Assembly: GCF_905475465.1 (NCBI RefSeq)
Contig: NC_062256.1
Location: 5,155,662 to 5,219,661 of the forward strand
DNA: 64,000 bases
Origin: Pieris napi
Taxonomy: Eukaryota > Arthropoda > Insecta > Lepidoptera > Pieridae
Direction of reading: 5' to 3'
In this document: positions 62,980 to 64,000 of the stretch, piece after piece
How positions within the stretch are numbered: the stretch's first letter is position 1
How the letters are laid out: the number at the start of each line of letters is the position of its first letter
Notes under the pieces: model-generated
The model's database searches: none
Seen by the model: the letters and a program-made list of their open reading frames with translations, nothing else
What the model was told of the DNA's origin: nothing
Position numbers and translations under genes: made by a program

Positions 62980-64000
62980 GTGATTGTTTTAAGCCATACA
63001 ATGATTTCTTGAGCTTGCATACAATATCTTTTTGAACAGTAAGGCCCTCTGGCGGCGTCATGTAAATCTGTTCTTTCAACTCACCATATAAAAATGCAGT
63101 TTTAATATCAAATTGTATCATTGACATTTTCTGTTCTGCAGCAACAGATAAAAGTAAGCGAATTGAGTCATACCTGACAGCTGGTGCAAATGTCTCAGTA
63201 TAGTCAATACCGCTTTTCTGTGTGAATCCTTTAGCGCATAGCCTTGCTGCAGATATATAATATGCTGGAATACTATGTGTAAGTAGCCTGTACATATTAT
63301 TTATCATTTTAGCAGCCGCAACTTGCTTGTTTGTTTCATTCAAAATTCTACAACCTTGTTTGTCAAATTGTACTTGACAGCCACTATTTATTATCTGACT
63401 GACAGAGAGAAGATTCGTAGCCAACTCAGGAATATAGAGAACATTCTGTACCTTGATGATAGTTTCCAACTGACCTTGTGTATTGACAACATTAAGATTT
63501 ACCTTTCCACAGGCCTTCACAACTAGCTTCTTGTCATTAGCTACTCTTATTGTGGAAATTGGAGGTGTAATTTCATCGTAAATCAAGTTACGATTCATTG
63601 TCCAAAATCAATATACCAATTATTGTCGTTGTTTAGTGTTGCAGATAACACAGCAACATACCCAGAATCTGTGTTCTCCTAAGACTTCTGTTCCTTTTTC
63701 TTACTTCGGCAATATTTGCTTATATGCCCATATTTATTGAATTGCATGAATATGCATGAATCGGTTGGTTCCAATTTTGAAAGGAAGTAGTAGGGTTTGT
63801 GAGGTTGTAGTTTGAATTTTGATTGTTTCCAAATTTCCTATATTCTCGTTTGCGACAACCTTCAATAGTATGCCCTGGGGCCTTGCAATATCGGCTTACA
63901 CTATAGGATTAGAGGGCCTAAACGCGGCAGATGTTGTATTATTATTATTAGCCAAGTTTATATGAGGAACCTTATTCAATCCCATTACCATTAAAACGGC
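62980..64000 (-). pseudogene. Ty1/copia pol fragment, integrase deleted
   Basis: Minus strand from the window edge: a zinc-knuckle-like YCKAPGHTIEGCRKREYRKF (the first Cys reads Ser), then WYID followed by a mutated protease active site. A long open frame (63598-62980) reads NVLYIPELATNLLSVSQIIN, CRILNETNKQ and MYRLLTHS, and passes directly into polymerase sequence ARLCAKGFTQKSGIDYTETF, APAVRYDSIRLLLSVAAEQK, MSMIQFDIKTAFLYGELKEQ and KLKKSLYGLKQSPRCF. All of integrase is missing at the junction near 63255. The frame ends in antisense Harbinger sequence. The element's 5' part lies beyond the window. Confidence 0.8.

Overview
The window is nuclear DNA of an insect, almost certainly a moth or butterfly (Lepidoptera). 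The signs are AT-rich sequence, introns with GT..AG borders, tRNA-derived SINEs with the usual lepidopteran body, LINE 3' tails of lepidopteran type, and ZAD zinc-finger genes. There are no bacterial operons, rRNA genes, CRISPR arrays or stand-alone tRNA genes. All calls come from reading the sequence by eye; family names rest on remembered motifs, not on searches.

Layout. 1-9.6 kb is a graveyard of DNA transposons: a Tc1-like copy, a mariner holding a Ty3/gypsy fragment, a Transib split by a smaller Tc1-like element, a PIF/Harbinger remnant, and an unassigned terminal-inverted-repeat element with a 128-bp tandem array. 10.6-21.8 kb is the host-gene island: two tandem, same-strand ZAD + C2H2 zinc-finger genes whose exons can be followed splice by splice (10 and 9 coding exons, about 536 and 565 codons). 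SINEs and a minisatellite sit in their introns. At 23.4-24.1 kb, minus strand, lies a 245-codon intact gene. It looks like the DNA-binding half of an IS630-like transposase without its catalytic half, and a deleted element of the same general family lies next to it.

24.7-47.2 kb is dense, mostly minus-strand transposon debris: a non-autonomous hAT with perfect 8-bp duplication, jockey, R1 and RTE LINEs, at least four piggyBac copies (one cut by a nearly intact Tc1-like element), IS630-like copies, gypsy and BEL/Pao fragments, MADF exons and an unassigned transposase-like gene. 47.6-55.3 kb is a 7,707-bp errantivirus (insect endogenous retrovirus). Its two 295-bp LTRs look identical, and it has a 4-bp target duplication, primer site, polypurine tract, gag, pol and env. 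One in-frame stop lies between RNase H and integrase, and a slippery heptamer sits exactly where the pol frame opens.

55.4-58.2 kb holds two hAT remnants, the first with a LINE tail inserted. 58.3-63.0 kb is a Harbinger (HARBI1-like) transposase gene opened by two younger insertions: a 1,914-bp element with 667-bp, nearly perfect inverted arms, and a 1,302-bp mariner that is one frameshift from intact. An antisense MADF/BESS partner gene lies among its exons. The window ends in a Ty1/copia fragment whose integrase region has been lost.

The ZAD genes, and perhaps the 23.4-kb gene, are the only likely working host genes. The rest is layered transposon insertion, and clean junctions give the order of insertion at several places.
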